In this document: piece by piece, positions 35,297-43,737 of the stretch
Position numbering within the stretch: position 1 is the stretch's first letter
How the letters are laid out: each line of letters opens with the position of its first letter
Assembly (NCBI GenBank): GCA_001770205.1
Contig: MEQL01000004.1
Span: 1 to 60,854 of the forward strand
Direction: 5' to 3'
Length of the DNA: 60,854 nt
From: Bdellovibrionales bacterium RIFOXYD12_FULL_39_22
GTDB lineage: Bacteria; Bdellovibrionota; Bacteriovoracia; Bacteriovoracales; Bacteriovoracaceae
Notes under the pieces: model-generated
What the model was told of the DNA's origin: nothing
Databases searched by the model: none
Seen by the model: the letters and a program-made list of their open reading frames with translations, nothing else
Position numbers and translations under genes: made by a program

Positions 35297-37720
35297 ATGG
35301 TAACGAACTACGAAGGTGACAACATTGAATTCAAAGAAGAACTCCCGCTGTTACCCATTAGAGACATTGTACTTTATCCATTCATGATTGTTCCCTTATT
35401 TGTTGGCCGAGAGGCATCAATTCAGGCAGTTGATTACGCTATTGCGCACACAGATAGGCTTATCATCCTTTCTAGTCAGAAAGATATTCGAGCGGAGACG
35501 CCTCGTCCCTCCGAAATCTATGAACTAGGTACGGTGGCAATGATTATGCGTATGCGCAAATTGCCGGATGGACGGGTAAAGATTTTAATTCAAGGTTTAT
35601 CTAAGGCCCGAATTACAGAATTCAAACAAACTGAGCCTTTTTTTATAACGAAGATCACTAAGGTTGAAGATGTGGAAAGTGAGGCCAATAGTGTTGCCGT
35701 CAATGCGATGATGCGCACAGTGCGTGGCAATTTAGAACGAGTGGTAAATAGTGGTAATGTTTTGTCGCCAGATATATTAATGGTGCTAGAAGATATTCAA
35801 TCGCCTGGACGATTGGCCGATCTAATTGCTTCAAATCTAAATTTACCAGCACAAGAGGCACAAATTATTTTAGAGACGCTGGATCCTATTGAACGCTTAA
35901 ATCGTATCAATGATATTTTGACGCGCGAACTTGAAATAATTTCAATGCAAAATAAGATGAAGAGTGCAGCAAAAGAAGAAATTTCAAAATCGCAGAAAGA
36001 GTATTTTTTGCGAGAGCAAATCAAGGCCATAAAAAATGAATTAGGGGATGATGCGGAGGCCGCGACTGATGATGAATTTACCGAGCTAAAAGAGAAGATT
36101 AAGTTGGCCAAAATGCCAGAAGAGACAGAGAAGGAAGCCTTTAAGCAGTTATCTCGCTTAGAAAAAATGCATCCAGATTCTTCTGAGTCAGGAATTGTTC
36201 GAAATTATCTTGAGTGGTTGGTTGATCTTCCTTGGTCGGTATCCAGCGAAGAAGTAATAGATTTGGAAGAGGCCCGAAAAATTTTAGATGAAGATCACTT
36301 TGATTTGCATAAAGTTAAAGAACGTATTTTAGAGTTTCTGGCGGTAAGAAAATTAAAAGGCGACGCAATGAAAGGGCCCATTCTTTGTTTTTCTGGCCCT
36401 CCAGGTGTTGGCAAAACATCATTAGGAAAATCTATTGCTCGGGCCACTGGCCGCAAGTTTGTTCGCATAAGTTTAGGTGGAGTAAAAGATGAGGCGGAGA
36501 TCCGAGGCCATCGTCGCACCTATGTTGGATCTATGCCGGGAAGATTTATTCAGGCATTAAAACAGGTTAAGAGCAAGAATCCAGTTATATTGCTTGATGA
36601 GGTAGATAAAATTGGAGGAGATTTTAAGGGAGATCCTTCGAGTGCGCTGTTAGAGGTTTTAGATCCTGAGCAAAATAACAATTTTCGTGATCACTATCTG
36701 AATGTGCCTTTTGATTTATCAACAGTGCTTTTTATTGCTACCGCCAACGTATTGGAAGATATTCCGGCCCCGTTGCGAGATCGAATGGAAATTATTTCGC
36801 TCTCTGGATACACACAAGAAGAGAAAGTTGCCATTAGTAAAAAATATCTTATTCCTAAGCAGATGACAGAAAATGGTATTGGGGAAGAGCATATTGAAAT
36901 TTCAGATAACAGTGTCAGTGACGTGATAAAGTACTTTACCTCAGAGGCCGGATTGCGAGGATTGGAGAAACAGATTGGGGCCTTGTGTCGTAAAGTGGCA
37001 ATGAAAATTGCCCAGGGATTAATGGGAAAAACGCATATTTTGCCTGAGCATATCGAAAAATATTTGGGCCCACCCATTTATTCTGATGAAGATGCACTGG
37101 CCAGTGATGAGATCGGAGTTACCAATGGCCTGGCCTGGACCGCCGCTGGGGGGCACGTAATGCATGTAGAGGCCACCGATATGATGGGCAAGGGCCTTAC
37201 CCTCACTGGTAAATTAGGTGAGGTTATGAAGGAGTCGGCCATGACGGCCGTTGGACATATTCGTAGCAATGCTGCCGAATATGGAATTGATGAGAGCTAT
37301 TTTGATAAACATGAGATTCATATTCACGTGCCGGCCGGAGCTGTTCCTAAAGATGGGCCGAGCGCTGGAATCACCCTGGCCACCACCATTGTTTCACTTC
37401 TGACAAAGTTGCCTGTAGATAAGCAGATTGCAATGACGGGAGAGATTACATTGACCGGAAAAGTTTTGCCAATTGGTGGAATAAAAGAAAAGGCCCTGGC
37501 GGCCATGCGGTTGAATATAACGACAATCATCATTCCGTGGAAAAATATTAAAGACTTGGTAGATATTCCAGAAGAGTATCGTCAAAAGATAACTTTTATT
37601 CCGGTAAAACATGTGAGCGAAGTTTTAAAGATTGCGTTAATTGGCTGGGAAGAGCGTGCGGCCAAAGTTAAGCGCAAACAAGGAAAAATCCAATCGGCGC
37701 TACCTCCAGTAGCAGCTTAA
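35297..37720 (+). CDS. lon: ATP-dependent protease Lon
   Basis: An 807-residue Lon protease. The N-terminal substrate-binding domain starts at ELPLLPIRDIVLYPFM. The AAA+ domain has Walker A GPPGVGKTSLGKS (about residues 366-378) and Walker B NPVILLDEVDKIGGD. The protease domain carries the Ser689-Lys732 dyad in KDGPSAGIT and PIGGIKEKAL. It degrades misfolded and regulatory proteins in the cytoplasm. GGAGG precedes the ATG. The gene stands alone, divergent from glmU. GGCC is very frequent: I count about 30 sites in 2.4 kb by hand. Confidence 0.98.
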   Translation: MVTNYEGDNIEFKEELPLLPIRDIVLYPFMIVPLFVGREASIQAVDYAIAHTDRLIILSSQKDIRAETPRPSEIYELGTVAMIMRMRKLPDGRVKILIQGLSKARITEFKQTEPFFITKITKVEDVESEANSVAVNAMMRTVRGNLERVVNSGNVLSPDILMVLEDIQSPGRLADLIASNLNLPAQEAQIILETLDPIERLNRINDILTRELEIISMQNKMKSAAKEEISKSQKEYFLREQIKAIKNELGDDAEAATDDEFTELKEKIKLAKMPEETEKEAFKQLSRLEKMHPDSSESGIVRNYLEWLVDLPWSVSSEEVIDLEEARKILDEDHFDLHKVKERILEFLAVRKLKGDAMKGPILCFSGPPGVGKTSLGKSIARATGRKFVRISLGGVKDEAEIRGHRRTYVGSMPGRFIQALKQVKSKNPVILLDEVDKIGGDFKGDPSSALLEVLDPEQNNNFRDHYLNVPFDLSTVLFIATANVLEDIPAPLRDRMEIISLSGYTQEEKVAISKKYLIPKQMTENGIGEEHIEISDNSVSDVIKYFTSEAGLRGLEKQIGALCRKVAMKIAQGLMGKTHILPEHIEKYLGPPIYSDEDALASDEIGVTNGLAWTAAGGHVMHVEATDMMGKGLTLTGKLGEVMKESAMTAVGHIRSNAAEYGIDESYFDKHEIHIHVPAGAVPKDGPSAGITLATTIVSLLTKLPVDKQIAMTGEITLTGKVLPIGGIKEKALAAMRLNITTIIIPWKNIKDLVDIPEEYRQKITFIPVKHVSEVLKIALIGWEERAAKVKRKQGKIQSALPPVAA

Positions 37721-37745
37721 GCTAATTATTTTATTTCATGAAAAG

Positions 37746-38198
37746 TTAAAGTTGAAATTGTTCTACTTCAATTCCGCTTTTTGTTAAAATTTCCAGGCCC
37801 TCTTTTAGGCGATAGGGTTCGCTGTAGTATACTTTCTTTACCCCACCCTTATTCACCATTCGCTTGGCACAATAAGAACATGGTTGGTGAGTTACGAAAA
37901 TGATTTTTGGTGTTTCGGCCCCGCCGTTGGTTTTTAATAGAGCGTTATCTTCCGCATGCAGACATCCGCAATTTCCCGGTTCTTCAGAATCACACTTGTT
38001 TGGTAGGCCAGCGGCATTTCCATTATAGCCAATTCCGTAGACACGAGAAAAATCATCAGAGACCACCACCGCCCCTACTTTCAAGCGCGAACAAGTGGAG
38101 CGAGAGGCCAAATCAAAGGCAAATTTCATATAGATCTCTTTAAAGCTTATGCGATGGCAGTTTGAGGTGGCCGGGGCCGAAACAGTAGTATCCGACAT
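37746..38198 (-). CDS. dCMP deaminase-type cytidine/deoxycytidylate deaminase
   Basis: A 150-residue zinc-dependent deaminase. The zinc and proton-shuttle motifs are HAEDNALLK and PCSYCAKRMVNKGGVKKVYY, with the ComEB/dCMP deaminase signature SRLKVGAVVVSDD near the N-terminus. It should convert dCMP to dUMP for dTMP synthesis. The CGCLHAED segment supplies extra cysteines (CDSEEPGNCGCLHAE) as in dCMP deaminases. AAAGGGAG precedes the ATG. It is transcribed alone, convergent with lon and divergent from the receiver protein. Confidence 0.9.
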   Translation of the reverse strand: MSDTTVSAPATSNCHRISFKEIYMKFAFDLASRSTCSRLKVGAVVVSDDFSRVYGIGYNGNAAGLPNKCDSEEPGNCGCLHAEDNALLKTNGGAETPKIIFVTHQPCSYCAKRMVNKGGVKKVYYSEPYRLKEGLEILTKSGIEVEQFQL

Positions 38199-38339
38199 TT
38201 TTAATCTCCCTTTGAGTGTCTATGAATCAGCTTTTGCCTGTATAGAACAAAGTAGAAAAAAATATAAAATAGAAGAGAGCTATTTAACAGAAAATTTTTA
38301 TAATTTTTTGTTACCCTCTTTGATGAAAGGATTTTACTG

Positions 38340-38777
38340 ATGAATGAAATAAAAAACAGTGATAGTGATCGTCCAAGTTCTGCAAGCGGAGAAAAGGATA
38401 AGTCACTGAAGATAATGGTCATTGATGATTCGGACTTATCCCGTCGCTCCATAATTGAAAGCTTGGAAAGTGGTGGCTACAAAGTGGTAGGCGAGGCCAA
38501 CTCTGCCGCCCAGTCTATGCAAATTATTGGATCAGTTCCCTGTAATCTATTTATCATTGATGTCGTAATGCCAGAAGTTTCCGGAATTGATTTGGCAAAA
38601 AAACTAACGGAGCTTTTGCGAGATGCATACATAATACTTATGTCTTCACTTCATTCTGAAAATATTGTGATTGATTCGATTTCTGCCGGCGCCGTTGATT
38701 TTTTACCCAAGCCATTTTCTAAGGATCAATTACTGCAGGCAGTGGCGAAAGTTGAGGCCTTGATTTTGGAAAAATAA
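38340..38777 (+). CDS. Stand-alone response regulator receiver (CheY-like)
   Basis: A 145-residue protein consisting of a receiver domain after a 25-residue hydrophilic lead. The acidic pair is in MVIDDSD, the phosphorylated Asp in LFIIDVVMPEVSG, the Ser/Thr switch in ILMSSL and the Lys in FLPKPF. It has no output domain, so it should act by protein contact, as CheY does. AAAGGA precedes the ATG. The next gene, a small membrane-anchored protein, starts 42 bases downstream on the same strand and may be functionally linked. Confidence 0.93.
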   Translation: MNEIKNSDSDRPSSASGEKDKSLKIMVIDDSDLSRRSIIESLESGGYKVVGEANSAAQSMQIIGSVPCNLFIIDVVMPEVSGIDLAKKLTELLRDAYIILMSSLHSENIVIDSISAGAVDFLPKPFSKDQLLQAVAKVEALILEK

Positions 38778-38819
38778 TTTGCAAGTTATCAGAAAGTGAT
38801 TTTAAGAGGAGGAGTGTAT

Positions 38820-39224
38820 ATGTTTGTGGTCAAGTTCGTTTTATACTTTTTTGTTAGCTATTTAATTTTAAGTATTCCAATTGCTGATACTTGCCTTTTC
38901 AATTTTATGAGTACCCATACCCGACAGTACACAGATAATCTTTATGGAATCATACAAGAAAAAATTGATGAAGGAATTGTTTCTAGTAGAAGATTAGGAA
39001 TGAAGCTTTTCACCAACGCAACACCCAAAGGACGACTTGTCTTTGGCCCGAAGCTGCCGGCCGGATATTATCATGCGCAAGCAGAAGCTTCTGCTGCAGA
39101 ATCGTTTGAGGGAAGGGCAAAAGTAGAAAGCGAGGCGAGAGATGTCGCAGCAATCGAAGGGCAAGAAAATTACACAGTAGAAGAAGAAGAGTTATTAAAA
39201 CGTCTACTAAAAAGGCCTGATTAA
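38820..39224 (+). CDS. Small membrane-anchored protein, unknown
   Basis: A 134-residue protein with a hydrophobic N-terminus (FVVKFVLYFFVSYLILSIPIADTC) serving as signal or anchor, followed by a hydrophilic, Glu/Ala-rich helical region. A strong site AGGAGGAG is placed for the ATG at 38820. It follows the receiver gene in the same direction. The inverted repeat at its end is likely a terminator. No family is recognised. Confidence 0.55.
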   Translation: MFVVKFVLYFFVSYLILSIPIADTCLFNFMSTHTRQYTDNLYGIIQEKIDEGIVSSRRLGMKLFTNATPKGRLVFGPKLPAGYYHAQAEASAAESFEGRAKVESEARDVAAIEGQENYTVEEEELLKRLLKRPD

Positions 39225-39240
39225 TTTTTTGTCAGGCCTT
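39211..39240. terminator. Bidirectional terminator hairpin
   Basis: Arms AAGGCCTGA (39212-39220) and TCAGGCCTT (39232-39240) are exact complements with an 11-base loop. Read on the minus strand the stem runs straight into TTTTT. It separates the plus-strand small membrane protein from the convergent 65-residue protein gene. Confidence 0.6.
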
Positions 39241-39254
39241 GTCAACGTTTGTTA

Positions 39255-39452
39255 CTATTTTTTGTTTGCTCCGCCCTCACTCTCTTTCAATTCGGCAGGT
39301 AGTTCCTTCTCTCTGGTTTCACCATCTTTGGCTATGCACGCAACGGTTGATCCCAATTGCTCACCGGCTTTTCTTTCTTTTTTTTCTGCTGCAATAGATG
39401 TTGATGTAACAAGAAGCAGTAATGAAAGAGCGGTTAGTGTTAATTTTTTCAT
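39255..39452 (-). CDS. Very small secreted protein, unknown
   Basis: A 65-residue protein with a clear signal peptide (MKKLTLTALSLLLLVTSTSIAA) and a mature part of about 43 charged residues with one Cys (STVACIAKDG). The start at 39452 is supported by AGGAGGGA seven bases upstream; the open frame extends further up but without signal or binding site. The mature peptide is short enough to be a lipidless secreted peptide or periplasmic factor. Function unknown. Confidence 0.6.
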   Translation of the reverse strand: MKKLTLTALSLLLLVTSTSIAAEKKERKAGEQLGSTVACIAKDGETREKELPAELKESEGGANKK

Positions 39453-39600
39453 ATAAGTCCCTCCTATTTGTTTCCTTATCCAACAATCTGCACAATGCTT
39501 GCCAACTGGACCGGGCCTAGTATCGTGCAGATTACAAATAGTTGGCCAGTATAAAGGGGTAAATAGAGAGTGGATTAACAGAGATGGGTGTATAAAATAT

Positions 39601-39629
39601 AGCAGGTGTAAAAAGATTTTACACCTGCT
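39601..39629 (-). terminator. 13-base perfect hairpin after the Ig-like lipoprotein gene
   Basis: Arms AGCAGGTGTAAAA (39601-39613) and TTTTACACCTGCT (39617-39629) are fully complementary with a 3-base loop. It lies 67 bases beyond the stop of the 1121-residue gene. On that strand it is followed by ATATTTTATA rather than a pure T run, so termination is likely but not certain. Confidence 0.5.
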
Positions 39630-39695
39630 GGTCTCTGTAACAATCAATGCGTCTGAAGAATATTTGTCTTGCGTAAAAGAGAAGCGCGCGACAAT

Positions 39696-42600
39696 CTAGG
39701 GCTGATAATCGCGAACGCATCGTATGTAATAGGAACCATCTATTCCGCGGGCAGAACCATCATAAGAGCAACTAGGATAACCTGTTATAGGGTGGACTTG
39801 GTATTCAACGTTTCCGGGATATACATTAGGGCTTGCTACGGTACTTGTCCAAATACTTTTGTTGGTTGAAAATCCAAGGGCGGTATAAGTTCCTACTCCC
39901 CCCAGCTGACATATGGCAGTCGCTTCCGTTAAAGTTGGGAAGCGCCATCCGGTTTTTCCATTAATTGCAGTGTCACAGTCGTTAAATCCAACTATCCCGG
40001 GTGTGGGATCTGCATAAATATTTGTCTCTGGGGCCGTTAACGAATATAGGGTAGTCCAGGTTCCTCCGGCCTGATAAGTTTTGGTAACGACAAGGCCTTC
40101 GGCAATCTTATACCCACCACTGCAATCTTTTCCAATGGGATCGCTGGGAATGCATTCTGCGTAAGGAGTAGTTGCACTAACAACTACTCCGGTACTTGTT
40201 TCTCCGGTATCATTGTCCTTCCAGCAAATTCTAAAATAGTATGCCGTTGAACCAGACAATCTAAGAAAATCATAATCAATTGTCGAGGCCGGTACGAGAG
40301 TTCCCCCAGTGCAGGAAGCAGGAGGCGCCGAGCCAATAGCAGAGGAGATAAGATAACTGTCTTCACTTCCGAGAGTAGAGGAATCCCAGGCCAGACTTAT
40401 ATCGTTGGCCGTTGGAGCATTAATTTGAGCGGCCAAATTCTCTACTTCACCTAGTACATTGAAGGTAACAGTATGAGAAGTGTCTACACGATACGAATTA
40501 AAGGCAATTGGAGTGTCAGACATGTTTAAAATAACTTCTCCTGGATCGGTGACGTTAATGGTTATACTTCCAATACCGCCAGTAAAATGAACAGCGCCAA
40601 GGCCTGTAATGTTTAGAGAGGTTGAACTTTGTTCAATAACGATGTCGCCTGTAAAAGCACTATAAAGATTTCCATCTAAATCAAGCGCACGCAATTCCAA
40701 TGTTACATTGCCGTAAATTGGGCCAGCGACTGGTTGAAATTCAACTCGGTCAATGGGGATGGTCGTAGAGTAAGGCCTTACACATCGTACGTAGTTAGAG
40801 GTGGTGTAGTAGGTCTCTCCAATGGTGATTGTGCTTCCATTAAGATATCCGTTGCGATAATAATTAGTTCGCGTTAGGCGGTTGGCCCAATATTTATATG
40901 AAGTACTGTTAACTAGTAAGCCGATTCCCCCTGAAATTCCCAGATGAGCATTAAACATTGCACTTAACTCTGCATCAGTAGTCATTATTCTCCAATCACT
41001 TCGTCCCTGTGTTGTATCAATGTAGTTATCGCAAGTTGTTACGGCATTAGTGCGACTTTGATAAATGGAGTTGCTTTGAATGTCTATTACTAGTTTGGGT
41101 GCTGTGCCAGTAGATGCTCCTGAAATTTTTCTTCCTCCTCCACAGTATGTTCCCAAGGCGTCAGCATCAGTACATTCATCTTGCTCCATGAATGCTATAT
41201 CTTTGGTATCAGAACTATTTAGTGCTCGTTCTGTGGCAGTTTCTAGGCCGTTTGCTAAAGAAAGATTAACCACTTCTATAATTGCATCAGTGATAACGAG
41301 ACTTCCACTTCCGGCGCTAAGGGTAATGGTTCCTTCGCCAGAGGCAAACCCGTCAGTAACGAGAGTAACAGTTCCTGCAAAGCTGGTATCTTTTACGCCG
41401 GCAGCACTTTGCGCTTCAACAGAGATGGTGGCGTTTTGTGTTACGAATACGTCAGTAGGATTAAGAATAACAATTTTGCTGGCAAAAACCACATTAAAGG
41501 TTGAACTGGGGGCGGAGGTGCTTATGGCCGGAGACAAACAAGAGGCAGATAATGCATATCCTGCACCGGCAGTTTGAATATTAACATTAAAGTTTGCTAC
41601 ACCACCAACTGCGGTAACGGTTGTGCCGGTAGAACCGCTTGAGAGGGCGACGGACGAAGAGAGAGTGACTGCTCCAGCAAAGGATGTATCGAGCATATCC
41701 AGATCATTTCTTGCCTCTATACGGACTGAAAAATTAACTCCCTTTTCTACATATCCGCTAGGGACAGTGGTAAAAACTAAGTGAGTTGCTGGTGCTGCCA
41801 AAATATCGAATGAGTCAGAAACATTACTTTCTACTGCCCCAATTATTGGCAAAAGAGCAGAGGCCTTTACTGTGTAATTAGTGGCCGGAATATTAACGAT
41901 AAAATTAGAGAAGGAGGCGCGGCCATCAGTGGTGGATATTTGATAATTGGAGTAGTCATTTGGAAGAGAAAGGCCAGCACTATCGTTAACAAAGGCCAGT
42001 GTAACTTCTATAGCATCATGACTTTCGACTCTGTTTCCGCCTTCATCTTGAATTTCTATGATGAGTGGTTGTGTCATGCTGTCACCCATTTCAGTACTGG
42101 CCGATGGTTGTTGATATATGGCCAAATGATGAGGGTTGCCGTAGTCAATATTGAACGACTCAGAACTTCCAGATATGGCCACAGAATTTACCGTGGCACT
42201 GGCGACGAGTTGATAACCAATGCCTTTTTTATCAAGTGAAATATTAGAGATAGTAGCGACACCGGAAGCTGTTAGAGCTGAAGGTGTTAGTGGAGAGAGT
42301 GTTGCACCTGCCAAATTATTAGTCAGAATAAGTTCAACGCTATCTCCACTGGAAGCTGCAACAATATTTTCAAATTCATCACGAATTTCTACTCCGATAC
42401 TGAAGTTGTCCATTGCCTTAGCGTTAACACCGGTAGGAGGACTTTGCGTAAAAGTTATATGATGAGGAGCTGCCGCCACGACATTAAAGGATGCTGTTGT
42501 TTGGGCAGAAACAATTGCTCCCGAATTATAGCTTGCCTGTAATTTATATCCGACATCAGCTTTTTGAATTATAAAATTTTCAAACACGACAATATGACTG

Positions 42601-43061
42601 GTTCCATCCATAATTATTTGAGTGGTGCCGGATGGTTGTGCTTCATTGGCGTGAACCAACTGTAGATCAATAGTTGTCCCCATTAATGAGGCCAAATCAG
42701 CAGGATTATCATTAGCATCTAGAATACTGACGCTGATAGAGGCAATCGCCACACCCGCGGAAGCAGCAGAAAGCTGAAGTAGAGGTTCACTGATTATTAC
42801 TTTGGCCGGGATGGGAATTGGAGTTGCTGTTGCTGTCGCTGTTGGATCAGCTGAGGCAACGGCGGGAGCTTCTGCGGGCAGCTCGGAAATAATTGGGTAG
42901 GCCGCTGGTGGAGCATCAACAATTTGAACGGAAGAGCGCTCCTGCTTGTCTCTGCGCATAGTGGTGGCCTCGGAATTACAGCCTGCCTGTAAAACGGCCA
43001 GAAGTATGGCAGATAGTAAAAAATAGACGTCGATTTTTTTAGTAAAGTTGAAGTGTAACAT
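39696..43061 (-). CDS. Large lipoprotein with Ig-like repeats, FN3 and DUF1566 domains
   Basis: A 1121-residue lipoprotein; the lipobox LLAVLQAGC places the acylated Cys at residue 28. Residues about 75-590 are tandem Ig-like or Big-1-type domains, each containing a phrase like GVANFNVNIQTAGAGYALSAS and VVAAAPHHITFTQSP. A DUF1566-like (Lcl C-terminal) segment with GRSDWRIMTTDAE and YYTTSNYVRCVRPYS follows. Further on come a fibronectin-III-like segment (DISLAWDSSTLGSEDSYLIS) and a second DUF1566 unit ending in RGIDGSYYIRCVRDYQP. This architecture suits a surface adhesin. GAGAGGCAC precedes the ATG. A Thr/Pro-rich linker (ADPTATATATPIPIP) follows the lipid anchor. Confidence 0.8.
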   Translation of the reverse strand: MLHFNFTKKIDVYFLLSAILLAVLQAGCNSEATTMRRDKQERSSVQIVDAPPAAYPIISELPAEAPAVASADPTATATATPIPIPAKVIISEPLLQLSAASAGVAIASISVSILDANDNPADLASLMGTTIDLQLVHANEAQPSGTTQIIMDGTSHIVVFENFIIQKADVGYKLQASYNSGAIVSAQTTASFNVVAAAPHHITFTQSPPTGVNAKAMDNFSIGVEIRDEFENIVAASSGDSVELILTNNLAGATLSPLTPSALTASGVATISNISLDKKGIGYQLVASATVNSVAISGSSESFNIDYGNPHHLAIYQQPSASTEMGDSMTQPLIIEIQDEGGNRVESHDAIEVTLAFVNDSAGLSLPNDYSNYQISTTDGRASFSNFIVNIPATNYTVKASALLPIIGAVESNVSDSFDILAAPATHLVFTTVPSGYVEKGVNFSVRIEARNDLDMLDTSFAGAVTLSSSVALSSGSTGTTVTAVGGVANFNVNIQTAGAGYALSASCLSPAISTSAPSSTFNVVFASKIVILNPTDVFVTQNATISVEAQSAAGVKDTSFAGTVTLVTDGFASGEGTITLSAGSGSLVITDAIIEVVNLSLANGLETATERALNSSDTKDIAFMEQDECTDADALGTYCGGGRKISGASTGTAPKLVIDIQSNSIYQSRTNAVTTCDNYIDTTQGRSDWRIMTTDAELSAMFNAHLGISGGIGLLVNSTSYKYWANRLTRTNYYRNGYLNGSTITIGETYYTTSNYVRCVRPYSTTIPIDRVEFQPVAGPIYGNVTLELRALDLDGNLYSAFTGDIVIEQSSTSLNITGLGAVHFTGGIGSITINVTDPGEVILNMSDTPIAFNSYRVDTSHTVTFNVLGEVENLAAQINAPTANDISLAWDSSTLGSEDSYLISSAIGSAPPASCTGGTLVPASTIDYDFLRLSGSTAYYFRICWKDNDTGETSTGVVVSATTPYAECIPSDPIGKDCSGGYKIAEGLVVTKTYQAGGTWTTLYSLTAPETNIYADPTPGIVGFNDCDTAINGKTGWRFPTLTEATAICQLGGVGTYTALGFSTNKSIWTSTVASPNVYPGNVEYQVHPITGYPSCSYDGSARGIDGSYYIRCVRDYQP

Positions 43062-43266
43062 ACGTGCCTCTCTTCTTTTTACTTATTGTTGGTTGCTCAC
43101 AAACGAGCATCGTTACCTCTATTCTATTTCGTAACGTAACTTAATCAACTACTCAATTGGGGGGGAACTATTTTTTTGTATATTTCTTCTAAAAGCAAGG
43201 TATTACGTCCTAAAATTTTGATTTATATCATCATTTCTTGTTAATAAAAATCATTTCAGCAATATC

Positions 43267-43292
43267 AAAAAAGTGCCCAGCAAGCTGGGCAC
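43267..43292 (-). terminator. Rho-independent terminator of the small Cys-rich gene
   Basis: Arms GTGCCCAG and CTGGGCAC (8 bases, 43273-43280 and 43285-43292) with a 4-base loop, followed on the minus strand by TTTTTTG. It lies 60 bases after the stop of the 109-residue gene on that strand. Confidence 0.85.
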
Positions 43293-43350
43293 CAATTACT
43301 TTATTATCTAATAATTTATTTGGCCTACCGCTAGGAATAAGGAATTGGCC

Positions 43351-43680
43351 CTATTTCGTGCTTGCCGCAGGATCCGCAGTTTGGGCAGCACCTTCAATAG
43401 GTGTTGTTTTTCCGCCACCTTCAGTTACGTCAGAACAACCCTCTGTTTCACCTTGTCCGATACGGGTAGTAGCAACAGTACAGCAGGGGTCATAGCAAGC
43501 AATCTTTTTAGCGTCCGCAGCTTCGCATTTTTCACGAGCACCCTCCTCTGAAGCTTGCTTTCCAAAAGAAGCTTCACACTTACTTTTATCACATGTTTCA
43601 TCAGCGGCCTGAACTGTGGTGGCAAAAAGAAAGAGTATGGATGTGGCGCAAATCGCTAGCAATAATTTCATAATCCTCAT
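43351..43680 (-). CDS. Small cysteine-rich secreted protein, unknown
   Basis: A 109-residue protein with a signal peptide (MRIMKLLLAICATSILFLFATTVQA). The mature part contains seven cysteines in its first 55 residues (CDKSKCEAS, KCEAADAKKIACYDPCC, GCSD), suggesting a disulfide-bonded or metal-binding secreted protein; the tail is low-complexity. The ATG at 43680 has AGGAG seven bases upstream, better than the TTG two codons earlier. A strong terminator follows. No family is recognised. Confidence 0.6.
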   Translation of the reverse strand: MRIMKLLLAICATSILFLFATTVQAADETCDKSKCEASFGKQASEEGAREKCEAADAKKIACYDPCCTVATTRIGQGETEGCSDVTEGGGKTTPIEGAAQTADPAASTK

Positions 43681-43737
43681 AAACAATCTCCTATAGGTGG
43701 TTAGTGTTAACCATAAGTTTTTTTAATCAATTGTCCT

